A stretch of DNA of 44,238 nt from Chlamydiia bacterium. Lineage in GTDB: Bacteria > Chlamydiota > Chlamydiia > Chlamydiales > JACKPQ01. The translations under genes and the position numbers were made by a program. The notes beneath the pieces are model-generated. The model did not search any database, was not told the DNA's origin, and saw only the letters and a program-made list of their open reading frames with translations. Within the stretch, counting starts at the first letter, position 1; each line of letters opens with the position of its first letter. The stretch is from NCBI GenBank assembly GCA_030433395.1, contig JAUILX010000001.1, forward strand, positions 1 through 44,238, given 5' to 3'. This document shows positions 17,090 to 25,174 of the stretch, piece by piece.

Positions 17090-17120
17090 AAAAAAAAACC
17101 TGAGTGACAATGCACTCAGG
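17090..17120 (-). terminator. rho-independent terminator of MOMP-like gene 2
   Basis: On the minus strand CCTGAGTG (17120-17113) and CACTCAGG (17106-17099) form a perfect 8-bp stem around CATTGT, followed by nine T at 17098-17090. It sits about 30 bp after the stop codon at 17154. Confidence 0.9.
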
Positions 17121-17153
17121 CTGAACACAAATTTTGCAGTCTCGTTATTTCGA

Positions 17154-18284
17154 CTAGAAGTCGAAGCGGAAGTGCAAAGTCAGACCCATGAAAGATAAAT
17201 CTCCATGGTTGCTTTCTTCAGTAATCGTGAAGAATTGATTCTGATTTGCCCAGTACTGCATTTCCCAACCAAGTTTTGCACCTAAGTGAAACTGGTCATC
17301 GCTGAACCAATAGTCTCCTTCAAGACCCATTGCAATTTCAAACACTGGCTTCGTTGTACTGAAGCAGTTATTTGTGTTTGAAGTTGTTGTTTCAGTCACC
17401 ACGTTGTTAACGTTGTTGGTTCGTGCATCTCTACGTGTGACATCAAAATCTCCCCAAAGAGCAGATAGTGCGAAGTCACCAAATACACCAAAGTACTTGT
17501 TGAACCACCATACGGTATCCAAACCTGTACGGAAACCAACACCCCAGAAGTCCTGATTCATTGCAACGACATTACCAAGTGTGCCGTCTACTGCATCAAC
17601 TGTTCTGATTGTGAAGTCGCTGCTTGTCCAAGCGGCTTTTAGACCGAAAAAAGGACGCAGTGTTAGATAACGGCTGATGAAGAAGTTGCGACCAAGTTCA
17701 GCGTCAACGACGTTGAGATCGAAATTCCAATCAGCTCGAGCACTAGAAACGGCTCCATATGGGTTGTTAACGGGGTCAGCCCAAAGGCGTACCATTGTGT
17801 TTGTGTTGTTTGTTGTGCGGTCACTAGCGGATGGGCGCAAGTAAGTGTACTCGGCAAATACATCCCAACCGTCATGCGGTAGATTGTATCCAAGGCCTAC
17901 TTTAAAGCCAGGTTCCCAACCAAAATCTGGGTGGCTAACGTCTCCTTGTAAAGTATTTACAAGGTTAATGTTAGTTGCAGCGTAACCAAGACCATCCATG
18001 CGAGTTGCCCAATAAATAAAGTCAGCCGTAATGAAGACATCAGTTCCACATGCGACACGAGGGCCTGCATCAGGTGTGATCTCACGGTATTTGCATTCTT
18101 CAAATACTTTCATTCGGGTAACTTCTTCATTGCAAGGCTCTGCACAAACTGGTTCTGGTTTTCTGGGTGGACAGCATGCGTCATTCCCCGATCCGCCGTA
18201 GTGCGATGCAGCCAGCAGCAGACTGGAGGAGACACAGCTGACGACCCCTACCAGTGGCAGCAGTTTTTTCAGATGTGTTTTCAT
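17154..18284 (-). CDS. MOMP-like outer membrane porin 2
   Basis: The 376-residue protein has AAGGAG upstream and a signal peptide MKTHLKKLLPLVGVVSCVSS. A short Cys-rich segment (DACCPPRKPEPVCAEPCNEE, about residues 35-54) leads into the porin part with DAGPRVACGTDVFITADFIY, PGFKVGLGYNLPHDGWDVFA, ELGRNFFISRYLTLRPFFGL, FALSALWGDFDVTRRD and the C-terminal FRFDF. It is the most diverged of the last-strand regions in the cluster (YWANQNQFF where the others have WWG.N). Role inferred: general porin and structural envelope protein. It has its own promoter candidate and terminator. Confidence 0.85.
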   Translation of the reverse strand: MKTHLKKLLPLVGVVSCVSSSLLLAASHYGGSGNDACCPPRKPEPVCAEPCNEEVTRMKVFEECKYREITPDAGPRVACGTDVFITADFIYWATRMDGLGYAATNINLVNTLQGDVSHPDFGWEPGFKVGLGYNLPHDGWDVFAEYTYLRPSASDRTTNNTNTMVRLWADPVNNPYGAVSSARADWNFDLNVVDAELGRNFFISRYLTLRPFFGLKAAWTSSDFTIRTVDAVDGTLGNVVAMNQDFWGVGFRTGLDTVWWFNKYFGVFGDFALSALWGDFDVTRRDARTNNVNNVVTETTTSNTNNCFSTTKPVFEIAMGLEGDYWFSDDQFHLGAKLGWEMQYWANQNQFFTITEESNHGDLSFMGLTLHFRFDF

Positions 18285-18334
18285 GTTTTCTCCTTATTAT
18301 GAACAAAACGGCTTTGCGTTTTGAAGTCATGTTA

Positions 18335-18364
18335 TTGATACAAAACTTTGCTAGTCTTTGTCAA
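18335..18364 (-). promoter_or_regulatory. promoter candidate of MOMP-like gene 2
   Basis: TTGACA (18364-18359) and TATCAA (18340-18335) with an 18-bp spacer lie about 50 bp upstream of the start codon. The -10 box differs from the TTA[AG]TG boxes of the other three porin genes. Confidence 0.5.
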
Positions 18365-18428
18365 CACTATTTATCAAATAAATGAAAAAACCTTCTTAGG
18401 CTAGCTTCTCAAAGATGTTTCTTATAAA

Positions 18429-18467
18429 CAAAAAGAAGCCCGCACTTAAGTTGTAAGTACGGGCTTC
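18429..18467 (-). terminator. rho-independent terminator of MOMP-like gene 3
   Basis: On the minus strand GAAGCCCGTACTTA (from 18467) pairs with TAAGTGCGGGCTTC (to 18435) apart from one G-T type position, with a short loop, followed by TTTTTG. It lies 27 bp after the stop codon at 18494. Confidence 0.88.
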
Positions 18468-18493
18468 GACCATGAGATAAAAAATGTTAGTAG

Positions 18494-19594
18494 TTAAAAG
18501 TCAAAACGGAACGTGAGAGTCAAGCCTTGAAAAGTTAGGTCTCCCCCGTTTTGTTGTGGTTGGTTAATCACAACGTATCTGTTATGTCCCCACCAAACTT
18601 GTTCTTCCCAACCAGCATCGATTGCAATGTGGTATTCGTCGTGGTAAAACCATGTTTCATAACGAATGCCAAGCATTAGTTCTAAGACTGGAGAAACGGT
18701 GTGGTAGCTATTTTGTGTGTATAGATCAATATCTTGTACGCCAATCATTGTGTCGATATCTTTACGATCAACGTCAAATCCACTCCACAGCGCGGATAGG
18801 GCAAGGTTTCCGAAAATACTCCAGTCATTTGTGAAGTGCCAGGATGTATTCATACCTGCTCGCATTCCAATGCCCCAGAAGTCTTGATCGATGCGAATAT
18901 TTCTAGCTCCAAAGATAACGTTGGTGCCGATGTAGTCTACATCGTAATCTTGGTCCTGCCATGTTCCTTTGAACCCAATGAATGGTCGTAATTTGAGAAA
19001 TTTACTCGCGAAGAAATTTCGCCCAAGCTCTAGGTCAATGACGTTGAATTTTAGGTTCAAATCAGCGCGCGCTTCTTGTAGCTGTGTATTAAAAGCAGAG
19101 ATAAGTATTGCTGTGTTGGTGCCCCCTGTGCGGTCATCTGCGCTTGCGTGTAACCATGTATAAGCAGCATACAGATCCCACCCATCGTGAGATGCTGAAT
19201 ATCCCAGTCCGACTTTAAAGCCTGGGGCTATGCCGTAATCAACATCATGCAGCCTTCCTTTGCTTGGGTTTGTTCCAACGCCTGACATGGCATACTCTGT
19301 ATCTTCTTGATGAACAGACCACAGGATAAATGAGGCTGTAAAGAAAACATCGGAGCCCATGCAGACTCGGGGTCCTGCATCGCAAAGAACTTCCATTGGA
19401 GGGCATTCGGGTTCTTCGTGACAAACTAATTTGGGTTGAACAGGTGGTGTATAAGTTGGTCGTGCAGGTTTTTGAGCGGGCTCACTTTGCTCGTATTTTT
19501 TGTGCTCATCCATATCTGGACACGGTGATAAAGCCAAGAGCTTTATGCTAAGTATGCTTGTAATTGATAGTAAAAAGATCTTCCGAGGGATCAT
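18494..19594 (-). CDS. MOMP-like outer membrane porin 3
   Basis: The 366-residue protein follows a GGAGGAACG ribosome binding site and begins with a signal peptide (MIPRKIFLLSITSILSIKLL). The short linker has fewer Cys than in porin 1. Porin landmarks are DAGPRVCMGSDVFFTASFIL, PGFKVGLGYSASHDGWDLYA, ELGRNFFASKFLKLRPFIGF, GWEEQVWWGHNRYVVINQPQ and C-terminal FRFDF. Its closest relative in the cluster appears to be porin 1, since both share the WWG.NRY..LNQPQ.. / GGDLTFQGLTL ending. It likely arose by tandem duplication. Confidence 0.85.
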   Translation of the reverse strand: MIPRKIFLLSITSILSIKLLALSPCPDMDEHKKYEQSEPAQKPARPTYTPPVQPKLVCHEEPECPPMEVLCDAGPRVCMGSDVFFTASFILWSVHQEDTEYAMSGVGTNPSKGRLHDVDYGIAPGFKVGLGYSASHDGWDLYAAYTWLHASADDRTGGTNTAILISAFNTQLQEARADLNLKFNVIDLELGRNFFASKFLKLRPFIGFKGTWQDQDYDVDYIGTNVIFGARNIRIDQDFWGIGMRAGMNTSWHFTNDWSIFGNLALSALWSGFDVDRKDIDTMIGVQDIDLYTQNSYHTVSPVLELMLGIRYETWFYHDEYHIAIDAGWEEQVWWGHNRYVVINQPQQNGGDLTFQGLTLTFRFDF

Positions 19595-19627
19595 CGTTCC
19601 TCCATTTGATTTTGTAAGGTTAGCTCA

Positions 19628-19656
19628 CATTAACGAGTTTGTAAAAATCATGTCAA
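19628..19656 (-). promoter_or_regulatory. promoter candidate of MOMP-like gene 3
   Basis: TTGACA (19656-19651) and TTAATG (19633-19628) are separated by exactly 17 bp and lie in the 83-bp gap before the porin 3 start codon. The downstream GTGA context matches the promoter candidate of porin 1. No terminator is visible for the upstream porin 4 gene, so read-through is also possible. Confidence 0.55.
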
Positions 19657-19677
19657 CAAAAAATCGGATAAGGTTTT

Positions 19678-20838
19678 TTAGAAGTCAAAGCGTACTGTAA
19701 AGTTCAACCCTTGCATGGTTAGATTGCCACTGGTATCTTGAGGAGATGTTTCAGAAATGTGAAAGTTATTTCCCCACCAAACCTGTTCTTCCCAACCAAC
19801 TGCAAGTGCTAGGTGGTAGTCATCGCATGAGAAGAATGTGTCCCACTCAACTCCAATGCCAAGCTCTAGTACTGGCAATACTGTGTGAATGGTATTTTTA
19901 GTGGATAGAGTGGTTTGGCTCAGGTCAACGTTCAGATTTAAATTCTGAGAGTCGATGCGCTCAGTGCTGCTATAATCCCAAAGGGCGCTAAGAGCCATAT
20001 CTCCGTATAAGCTCCATCGTTTAGTTAAGTACCAGTTGGTATTAAAACCTGCCCTCATTCCCAGATACCAATTAAAGCTATCCATGTGGAGGCGATCGAC
20101 TACATCAGTTGAAGGTGAAAGTTCATTTAAATAGCGAATCTTATAATCTTCATCTTGCCATCCTCCTTTTAGGCCTACGAAGGGCCGAATTGTTAGATAA
20201 CGGCTTGTGTAGAAATTGCGGCCAAGTTCTAAATCAAAGTTATTAAACATGAGGTGCCAAAAAACTTCAGCGCGAGCAATATCACCAACGATTGGCTGGA
20301 ACCATATTGTTTGCATGTCAGAGCCACTAACGTCATTGTTGCCTTTACCTTTGAGCCAGGTGTATTGTAGAAATAAATCACAGCTATCATGAGGAAGTTG
20401 ATAACCCAGGCCTACTTTGAAGCCGGGTTCAGTGCGAAAGTCTGGATGGCTTACTTTTCCCTTGCTAGTTGGAGGCGGGTTGGCTCCATTTTGGATGCCA
20501 GTGATGACATATTCTAGGCCTTCTTGACGAACAGTCCAATATAAAAAAATGCCAGTCACATAGGCATTGGCCCCATCTCGTACGCGTGGTCCTGCGCTGA
20601 CCATGACTTCGTGGCAAGGGTCAACACATTCGCAATAGCAGTTTTCTTTGTTGCGATCATAACACTCTAACATGGGATCGCGCTCAAACATGGTGCCTGC
20701 TGAAGTTTGCTCATGGGTGTTTCTGGCCGCATTTTGCTGGCGGTATTTTGGTTTCGGTTGATGGTCCTCAGGTGAGGGGCAAACCCCTGCACTTAAAGCT
20801 GCCCCAGCTATGATTGGTAATAGTTTTAGTATTTTCAT
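19678..20838 (-). CDS. MOMP-like outer membrane porin 4
   Basis: The 386-residue protein has AGGAGAGC upstream and a short signal peptide (MKILKLLPIIAGAALSAGVC). A Gln/Lys/Asn-rich linker and a small Cys cluster (ENCYCECVDPC, about residues 66-76) precede the porin part: SAGPRVRDGANAYVTGIFLY, PGFKVGLGYQLPHDSCDLFL, ELGRNFYTSRYLTIRPFVGL, MALSALWDYSSTERID, GWEEQVWWGNN and C-terminal VRFDF. It is the first porin of the cluster in the direction of transcription and lies directly after sctT. Confidence 0.85.
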   Translation of the reverse strand: MKILKLLPIIAGAALSAGVCPSPEDHQPKPKYRQQNAARNTHEQTSAGTMFERDPMLECYDRNKENCYCECVDPCHEVMVSAGPRVRDGANAYVTGIFLYWTVRQEGLEYVITGIQNGANPPPTSKGKVSHPDFRTEPGFKVGLGYQLPHDSCDLFLQYTWLKGKGNNDVSGSDMQTIWFQPIVGDIARAEVFWHLMFNNFDLELGRNFYTSRYLTIRPFVGLKGGWQDEDYKIRYLNELSPSTDVVDRLHMDSFNWYLGMRAGFNTNWYLTKRWSLYGDMALSALWDYSSTERIDSQNLNLNVDLSQTTLSTKNTIHTVLPVLELGIGVEWDTFFSCDDYHLALAVGWEEQVWWGNNFHISETSPQDTSGNLTMQGLNFTVRFDF

Positions 20839-20877
20839 CTGGTGCTCTCCTGCTTCTCTTGATAATTAATAGGTGTA

Positions 20878-20906
20878 CACTAATGAATTTTATTGAATTG
20901 TGTCAA
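20878..20906 (-). promoter_or_regulatory. promoter candidate of MOMP-like gene 4, overlapping the sctT stop
   Basis: TTGACA (20906-20901) and TTAGTG (20883-20878) are separated by 17 bp. The TGA stop codon of sctT (20905-20903) lies inside the -35 box, so porin transcription may start at the very end of the type III secretion operon. Confidence 0.5.
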
Positions 20907-21745
20907 TAGGTTTTTAGAGTAAGGATGAGGTTGTCGATAAGCTTGAACCAGTCGAGGGTTTGTTTCGAAAGAACTCTGAGCGTAAAAAACCAGCCTGCCC
21001 AAAGAATTGTTAGGCCTGCTAGGGATTTTAAAGACATGCCTAAAAATGCGATTTGCACTTGTTGTGCAAGCCTGTTTGCAATGCCTAAAAACATCTCAGC
21101 CATAAGAATAGCAAGAATTGCTGGTGCGCCAAGTTGTATGGCAATGGTCATGATTTGGTTGACAAGGTCGATAAAAAGTTTTGCTAAAGGTGTATTTAAA
21201 TCAAGTGCTCCAGACTTGAGAAATCCATCAACTGGTAAAACTGCAAATGCTTTTGAAAGGGCATCAAAGAAAAAAAAGGGGCCATCAACTGCGAAGAAAA
21301 TAACAATAAGGAGGTAGTTGTAAAGCTGACCAATTGGAGATGATTGTGATTGTAGGCTTGGATCTTGCATTTGCATGATGGAGGCGCCTCTCATGTAGTC
21401 AATGACTAAACCGGCAGTTGTTGCTATGATAAATGGAATCATGGCAAGAAATGCAATAAAGAAGCCAATCAGTAATTCTTTAAAGGCGTATCCGAGAAAG
21501 GCTGCGTCAAATGCAATGTCTAATGAAGAGGTTTTTAAAATGATTGGCATAAAGAAGAGGGCAAAAACGCATGCTATCATGATGCGCACTGGTGCCGGGC
21601 TTAATTTGGCGCCAAAGAAGGGCACAAAAGAAACAATGGGCGCGAGCCTTAATACGGCTAGCATATAGAGGCACAGCAGTCCAAGTGCGCTTAATCCAGG
21701 AATACCTAAAAAGTGGTTAAGGTAGGTGTCGAGGTCACTGCTCAT
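20903..21745 (-). CDS. sctT: type III secretion export apparatus protein SctT
   Basis: The 280-residue integral membrane protein of the SctT/SpaR/FliR family has six or more hydrophobic segments and the family stretch RGASIMQMQDPSLQSQSSPI in the middle. The ATG at 21745 overlaps the sctS stop (ATGA); the open frame upstream to 21754 would need GTG. SctT closes the SctR5S4T1 export gate in the inner membrane. It is the last gene of the sctJ-K-L-R-S-T run, the same order as chlamydial cdsJ to cdsT. Confidence 0.92.
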   Translation of the reverse strand: MSSDLDTYLNHFLGIPGLSALGLLCLYMLAVLRLAPIVSFVPFFGAKLSPAPVRIMIACVFALFFMPIILKTSSLDIAFDAAFLGYAFKELLIGFFIAFLAMIPFIIATTAGLVIDYMRGASIMQMQDPSLQSQSSPIGQLYNYLLIVIFFAVDGPFFFFDALSKAFAVLPVDGFLKSGALDLNTPLAKLFIDLVNQIMTIAIQLGAPAILAILMAEMFLGIANRLAQQVQIAFLGMSLKSLAGLTILWAGWFFTLRVLSKQTLDWFKLIDNLILTLKTY

Positions 21746-22011
21746 GTGCCCCACTTAAAGAAGTTTTGAAAAATGTTATTTGAAAACTGTAAAATTTGAG
21801 CGCTTAAAAAACCGCCCATAACCATGATTGTTAAGATTACGGCGACAAGTTTTACTGTGAAGGAAAGGGTTTGTTCTTGAATTTGCGTTGCGGCTTGAAA
21901 AATAGCTACAAAGAGTCCAAATGCCATGCTGATAACGATTGGTGGTCCGGATAGAATAAGGATTAGCAAAAGTGATTGATAGGCTAATTCTGAAATTTGT
22001 GTACTGAACAC
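21742..22011 (-). CDS. sctS: type III secretion export apparatus protein SctS
   Basis: The 89-residue protein has two transmembrane helices and the SctS/FliQ signature: YQSLLLILILSGPPIVISMA, FGLFVAIFQAATQIQEQTLS and FTVKLVAVI. Four copies form part of the export gate. It starts 11 bp after sctR and shares ATGA with sctT. Confidence 0.94.
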   Translation of the reverse strand: MFSTQISELAYQSLLLILILSGPPIVISMAFGLFVAIFQAATQIQEQTLSFTVKLVAVILTIMVMGGFLSAQILQFSNNIFQNFFKWGT

Positions 22012-22022
22012 TGGTTTTTCTC

Positions 22023-22853
22023 CTATCTAAATGTTTTTACGATGCCGTCAATGACAAGTGTCCAACCATCTACCATAACAATTAAAAGGAGTTTGAGAGG
22101 TAGTGCAATGGTTAAAGGGGAAAGCATCATCATGCCCATTGCGAGCAAGATATTTGAGGTTACTAAATCGATAACAAAAAATGGTAGGTAGATCAACACG
22201 CCGATCTCAAAGGCGCTTTTTAACTGGCTGGTGATAAAAGCTGGCACGACAATGATAAAATCGGTTGGTTTAAGGTCTGTGCCGCTTGTTCCTGCGATGC
22301 TTTTTTCACCGAGGCGATAAAATAGTTGGATGTGTTTGGCAGAGCTGTTTTTTTCCAAAAAGTGGCGCATGGGGCCTTTTGCTCTGTCGAGAATACCCAT
22401 TAGATAAAGAGCTGTATTTTGTGAGAAGAGCTTTTCTGGAGCTGCCTCTTCAATGAATTGTTCTGAGGCTTTGTACATAGCAACGCCTGTTGGATACATC
22501 ACGTAAATAGCCATAATCAAGGCAATACCTGTGAGTGCTTGGTTAGGAGGGGAGTTTTGAACACCGATTGCGTTGCGCATTAAAGAGAGGACAATCACCA
22601 TCTTTAGGTATGAGGTGAGTAGCATGATTGCAAAGGGAAGGAGGGCAAGTCCTGCCAATATAGCCATTTCAACTGCAATTGATGGCTGAGAGACGGGCTC
22701 ACTCTGCCCGCTGTTTTGCGCTATAAAGTTTTCGATTTGATTTTTTGCAGATGGGGGCTCGTCTTGCGCAAAAGAGCGCGTGGAGGCAGTTAAAGTGATG
22801 AGCAGTAGAAACGTAAATAAGGTCAGTTTCTTTCGGTTAAAGTGGATTTTCAT
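22023..22853 (-). CDS. sctR: type III secretion export apparatus protein SctR
   Basis: The 276-residue protein has an N-terminal signal-like segment (MKIHFNRKKLTLFTFLLLIT) and a linker of about 40 residues, then the SctR/FliP core: LTSYLKMVIVLSLMRNAIGV, QNSPPNQALTGIALIMAIYV, and C-terminal FVIDLVTSNILLAMGMMMLS and PLKLLLIVMVDGW. Five copies make the export gate ring. Its start overlaps the sctL stop by 4 bp (ATGA). Confidence 0.95.
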   Translation of the reverse strand: MKIHFNRKKLTLFTFLLLITLTASTRSFAQDEPPSAKNQIENFIAQNSGQSEPVSQPSIAVEMAILAGLALLPFAIMLLTSYLKMVIVLSLMRNAIGVQNSPPNQALTGIALIMAIYVMYPTGVAMYKASEQFIEEAAPEKLFSQNTALYLMGILDRAKGPMRHFLEKNSSAKHIQLFYRLGEKSIAGTSGTDLKPTDFIIVVPAFITSQLKSAFEIGVLIYLPFFVIDLVTSNILLAMGMMMLSPLTIALPLKLLLIVMVDGWTLVIDGIVKTFR

Positions 22854-23476
22854 TGTGGCTTCATAAATGTTTCAAACGCAGCTTCTAGAGCGCGCCATTG
22901 GTTTTCAAGGCTTGCATTGATAATGCCAGCTTCTGTTTCAATGATGCAACCTCCTTTTTCAACATCTTCACGTTCAATGATCGAAAAGGTTTCAACATGG
23001 TCGAGTTGCTGCCTGATTTGATCTCGTTCTTTTTCGATGAGATCTTTGTCGTCTTTATGGATATAAATCTTAATATGACGGTATTGGGTAACGGGTCGCA
23101 GCGCTCCCATAACAATATCAACGATAACATTGGGATTGATTTCGAGCTCTTTATTAACGATTTTCTTAGCAGCTTTTAGTGCTATCGGTAGGATTTGACG
23201 CTGCGTTTCGCTGCGGATCGTTTTTATTTGTTTTTCGAATTCCAGCAGATGATGATTAAATTCTTCTAGACCCTCGTTGCGCCCTTCTTCCTTAGCTTTT
23301 TTTCGCAAGTTTTGGCATTGTTTTTTTGCGCGCTCAAGTTTTTTTTCTGACTCGATCTGGGCTTTTTCAAGAGCCTCTTGGGCGCTTATTAACATGCTGA
23401 AGTCTTCAGCTGATATGACTTTACCATCTGCATGCTTTTGAATGCTTTCTTGATCAGTAATGGAAAAATATTTCAT
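22850..23476 (-). CDS. sctL: type III secretion stator protein SctL
   Basis: The 208-residue protein has an N-terminal charged coiled coil (about residues 28-85, EALEKAQIESEKKLERAKKQ and onward), followed by a FliH/V-ATPase subunit E-like C-terminal domain (ILPIALKAAKKIVNKELEIN, GGCIIETEAGIINASLENQW). SctL links the SctN ATPase to the SctQ sorting platform and controls its activity. Position between sctK and sctR matches chlamydial cdsL. It overlaps both neighbours by 4 bp. Confidence 0.9.
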   Translation of the reverse strand: MKYFSITDQESIQKHADGKVISAEDFSMLISAQEALEKAQIESEKKLERAKKQCQNLRKKAKEEGRNEGLEEFNHHLLEFEKQIKTIRSETQRQILPIALKAAKKIVNKELEINPNVIVDIVMGALRPVTQYRHIKIYIHKDDKDLIEKERDQIRQQLDHVETFSIIEREDVEKGGCIIETEAGIINASLENQWRALEAAFETFMKPQ

Positions 23477-24204
23477 GATAGGCCTTTAAATGCAGCTTTT
23501 AGTTCTTCTTGCAAGGTTTTTTGAGCATTTTTATTTTTGACATCCGCGCAAAGAGAGTTAAATATAGCGGCGTTGTCTTTGCTCAGCAAATGTTGAAGGT
23601 ACCACTTGATGCTGGGATGGCACGGATAGAGTGCTTTTGCAAATCGGTTGAAACCTCTTTTTTCGATAACGCTCTGTAGACTTGCTGGTTGTTTGTCCCA
23701 ACGGGTTAAGGAAAGTCGACCAAAATCAATCGGTGTGGGTTTGTCTTGGATGCTTTTATAAAATGCTTTCTGGTCATCGCTCAATGAAGACGAGATCGCT
23801 TGCAAGATGTCTGTTTGAACAATCTTTCTTGCATCGAGTGCAAGATCAAAAAGTCCAAGTCGCTTGTATCCTTCAATAATGGTTGTTACACCGTGCTGTA
23901 AAACATTTCCCAAAGGGAGGGCTAAAGCTGTTTCATAGGGTAGGATGTGTGCTGGCTTTATTGATGACCATAGCTGAGATTGAGCAAATGCCTGAAGAGG
24001 AGAGGGAGACAAACTCATTTGGTGGAGATTTTTGCTTTTATCTTGTAGCCAAGAAGTGTCTATACAATCTAAGAATGCAAAGGGTTTTTTGATCCAGTCT
24101 GCACTTGCCAAAGGAATTTTTTCTAATTCCAACTTCAATGAGGGAGCGATACTAGTTGTTTGATCACCGAGGAGTGCTTTTAATATTGCATGTTTTGGAT
24201 GCAC
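23473..24204 (-). CDS. sctK: type III secretion sorting-platform protein, SctK-like
   Basis: The 243-residue soluble protein starts with GTG (GAGGAG eight bases upstream, four bases after the sctJ stop). I see no strong motif. Assignment rests on position: the gene between sctJ and sctL in chlamydial clusters (CT560 in C. trachomatis) is the SctK-position gene. The text SIKWYLQHLLSKDNAAIF near the C-terminus and the Leu/Ala-rich helices are compatible with the SctK fold. The protein would join SctD of the basal body to the SctQ/L/N platform. Confidence 0.7.
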   Translation of the reverse strand: MHPKHAILKALLGDQTTSIAPSLKLELEKIPLASADWIKKPFAFLDCIDTSWLQDKSKNLHQMSLSPSPLQAFAQSQLWSSIKPAHILPYETALALPLGNVLQHGVTTIIEGYKRLGLFDLALDARKIVQTDILQAISSSLSDDQKAFYKSIQDKPTPIDFGRLSLTRWDKQPASLQSVIEKRGFNRFAKALYPCHPSIKWYLQHLLSKDNAAIFNSLCADVKNKNAQKTLQEELKAAFKGLS

Positions 24205-24207
24205 TCA

Positions 24208-25104
24208 TCACTCCTCTTCAGATTTTTGCTCGGGAGCTGGCAAAGGAGTTGGGCTAAAGAAGTTTTTCATGCCGCCATGCCGCAAAATAGGGTAGAATTT
24301 CCAAATCATCCAGCCTGTACAAACTGCAAACACAATTGCGAAAAACAGCAGTGAGAAGAAAAGAGATCGAAAGCGATGAGCTGAGCTCTTGGATAGGATA
24401 ATCGACCAAATTTGGACATAATCTTCGGGGCTTGTTGCAAAAGATGCGCTATCAAGAGTTGGTTTAACGTCTGTAAAACGAGACCAATCTGAAACAACAG
24501 TAACGTCATTAAGGTCGAGTCCAGTGACACTGCCTGAAACTATGCGCTTGATTTTAGCTTCTAGGTGTGAATTGGGGTCGTCAATAACACCTTGGTGCTT
24601 AACGTAAACAGCTGCAGTAATCTTTGTCGCTGTGGGAGTCTCCCCAGGTGCTGTCGACTGTGGTGGAAAGGATAATTGCAAACTTGCATCGATCACACCG
24701 TCGATCATTAGGATTGTATTTGTAATTTGTTGAGCTAGACCTGCTTGGTAACGGATCATTTCTTCACGGTCTGAAGACATCAAGCCCTGTTTGGCAAATA
24801 GGTCAAGTAAGTTGGTTCCTTGCTGTTGGGGAAGGCCGTTAGCGTTTAAAACAGCCATTGCAGTGACAGCTTGTTTTGGAGCCACGTGGACAGAGAATTT
24901 TGGGCCGGCATTATCACCGCCGATCATGCCTCCAGAAGATGAGCGCATTTTTGTAGCGGCAATGCCCTTACTTTCTAGAAAAACAACGATTAAATTTGCG
25001 TTGCGCTCTGACAAGTCGCTAATGACTTCTGTGTCCTTTCCGCAACCGACTAAAAAAGCTAAACATAGAATTGTAGCTAATGTTCTGAATGTCATTTTCA
25101 TCAT
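24208..25104 (-). CDS. sctJ: type III secretion inner-ring lipoprotein SctJ
   Basis: I start at 25104 (TGGAG upstream); the open frame extends 88 codons further but with no family resemblance. The 298-residue protein has a lipoprotein signal ending FLVGC, the YscJ/FliF ring-building region (SERNANLIVVFLESKGIAAT, GLPQQQGTNLLDLFAKQGLM, RYQAGLAQQITNTILMIDGV) and a C-terminal membrane anchor (SLLFFAIVFAVCTGWMIW). It forms the inner-membrane ring of the injectisome. It leads the sct run and lies 70 bp after the glycosyltransferase gene. Confidence 0.94.
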   Translation of the reverse strand: MMKMTFRTLATILCLAFLVGCGKDTEVISDLSERNANLIVVFLESKGIAATKMRSSSGGMIGGDNAGPKFSVHVAPKQAVTAMAVLNANGLPQQQGTNLLDLFAKQGLMSSDREEMIRYQAGLAQQITNTILMIDGVIDASLQLSFPPQSTAPGETPTATKITAAVYVKHQGVIDDPNSHLEAKIKRIVSGSVTGLDLNDVTVVSDWSRFTDVKPTLDSASFATSPEDYVQIWSIILSKSSAHRFRSLFFSLLFFAIVFAVCTGWMIWKFYPILRHGGMKNFFSPTPLPAPEQKSEEE

Positions 25105-25174
25105 ATATACTCCAGCGCTACTCTTTTTATAATGAAAAATGATTATTCTGGCTAGACTAAGTTTTATTTTGAAT

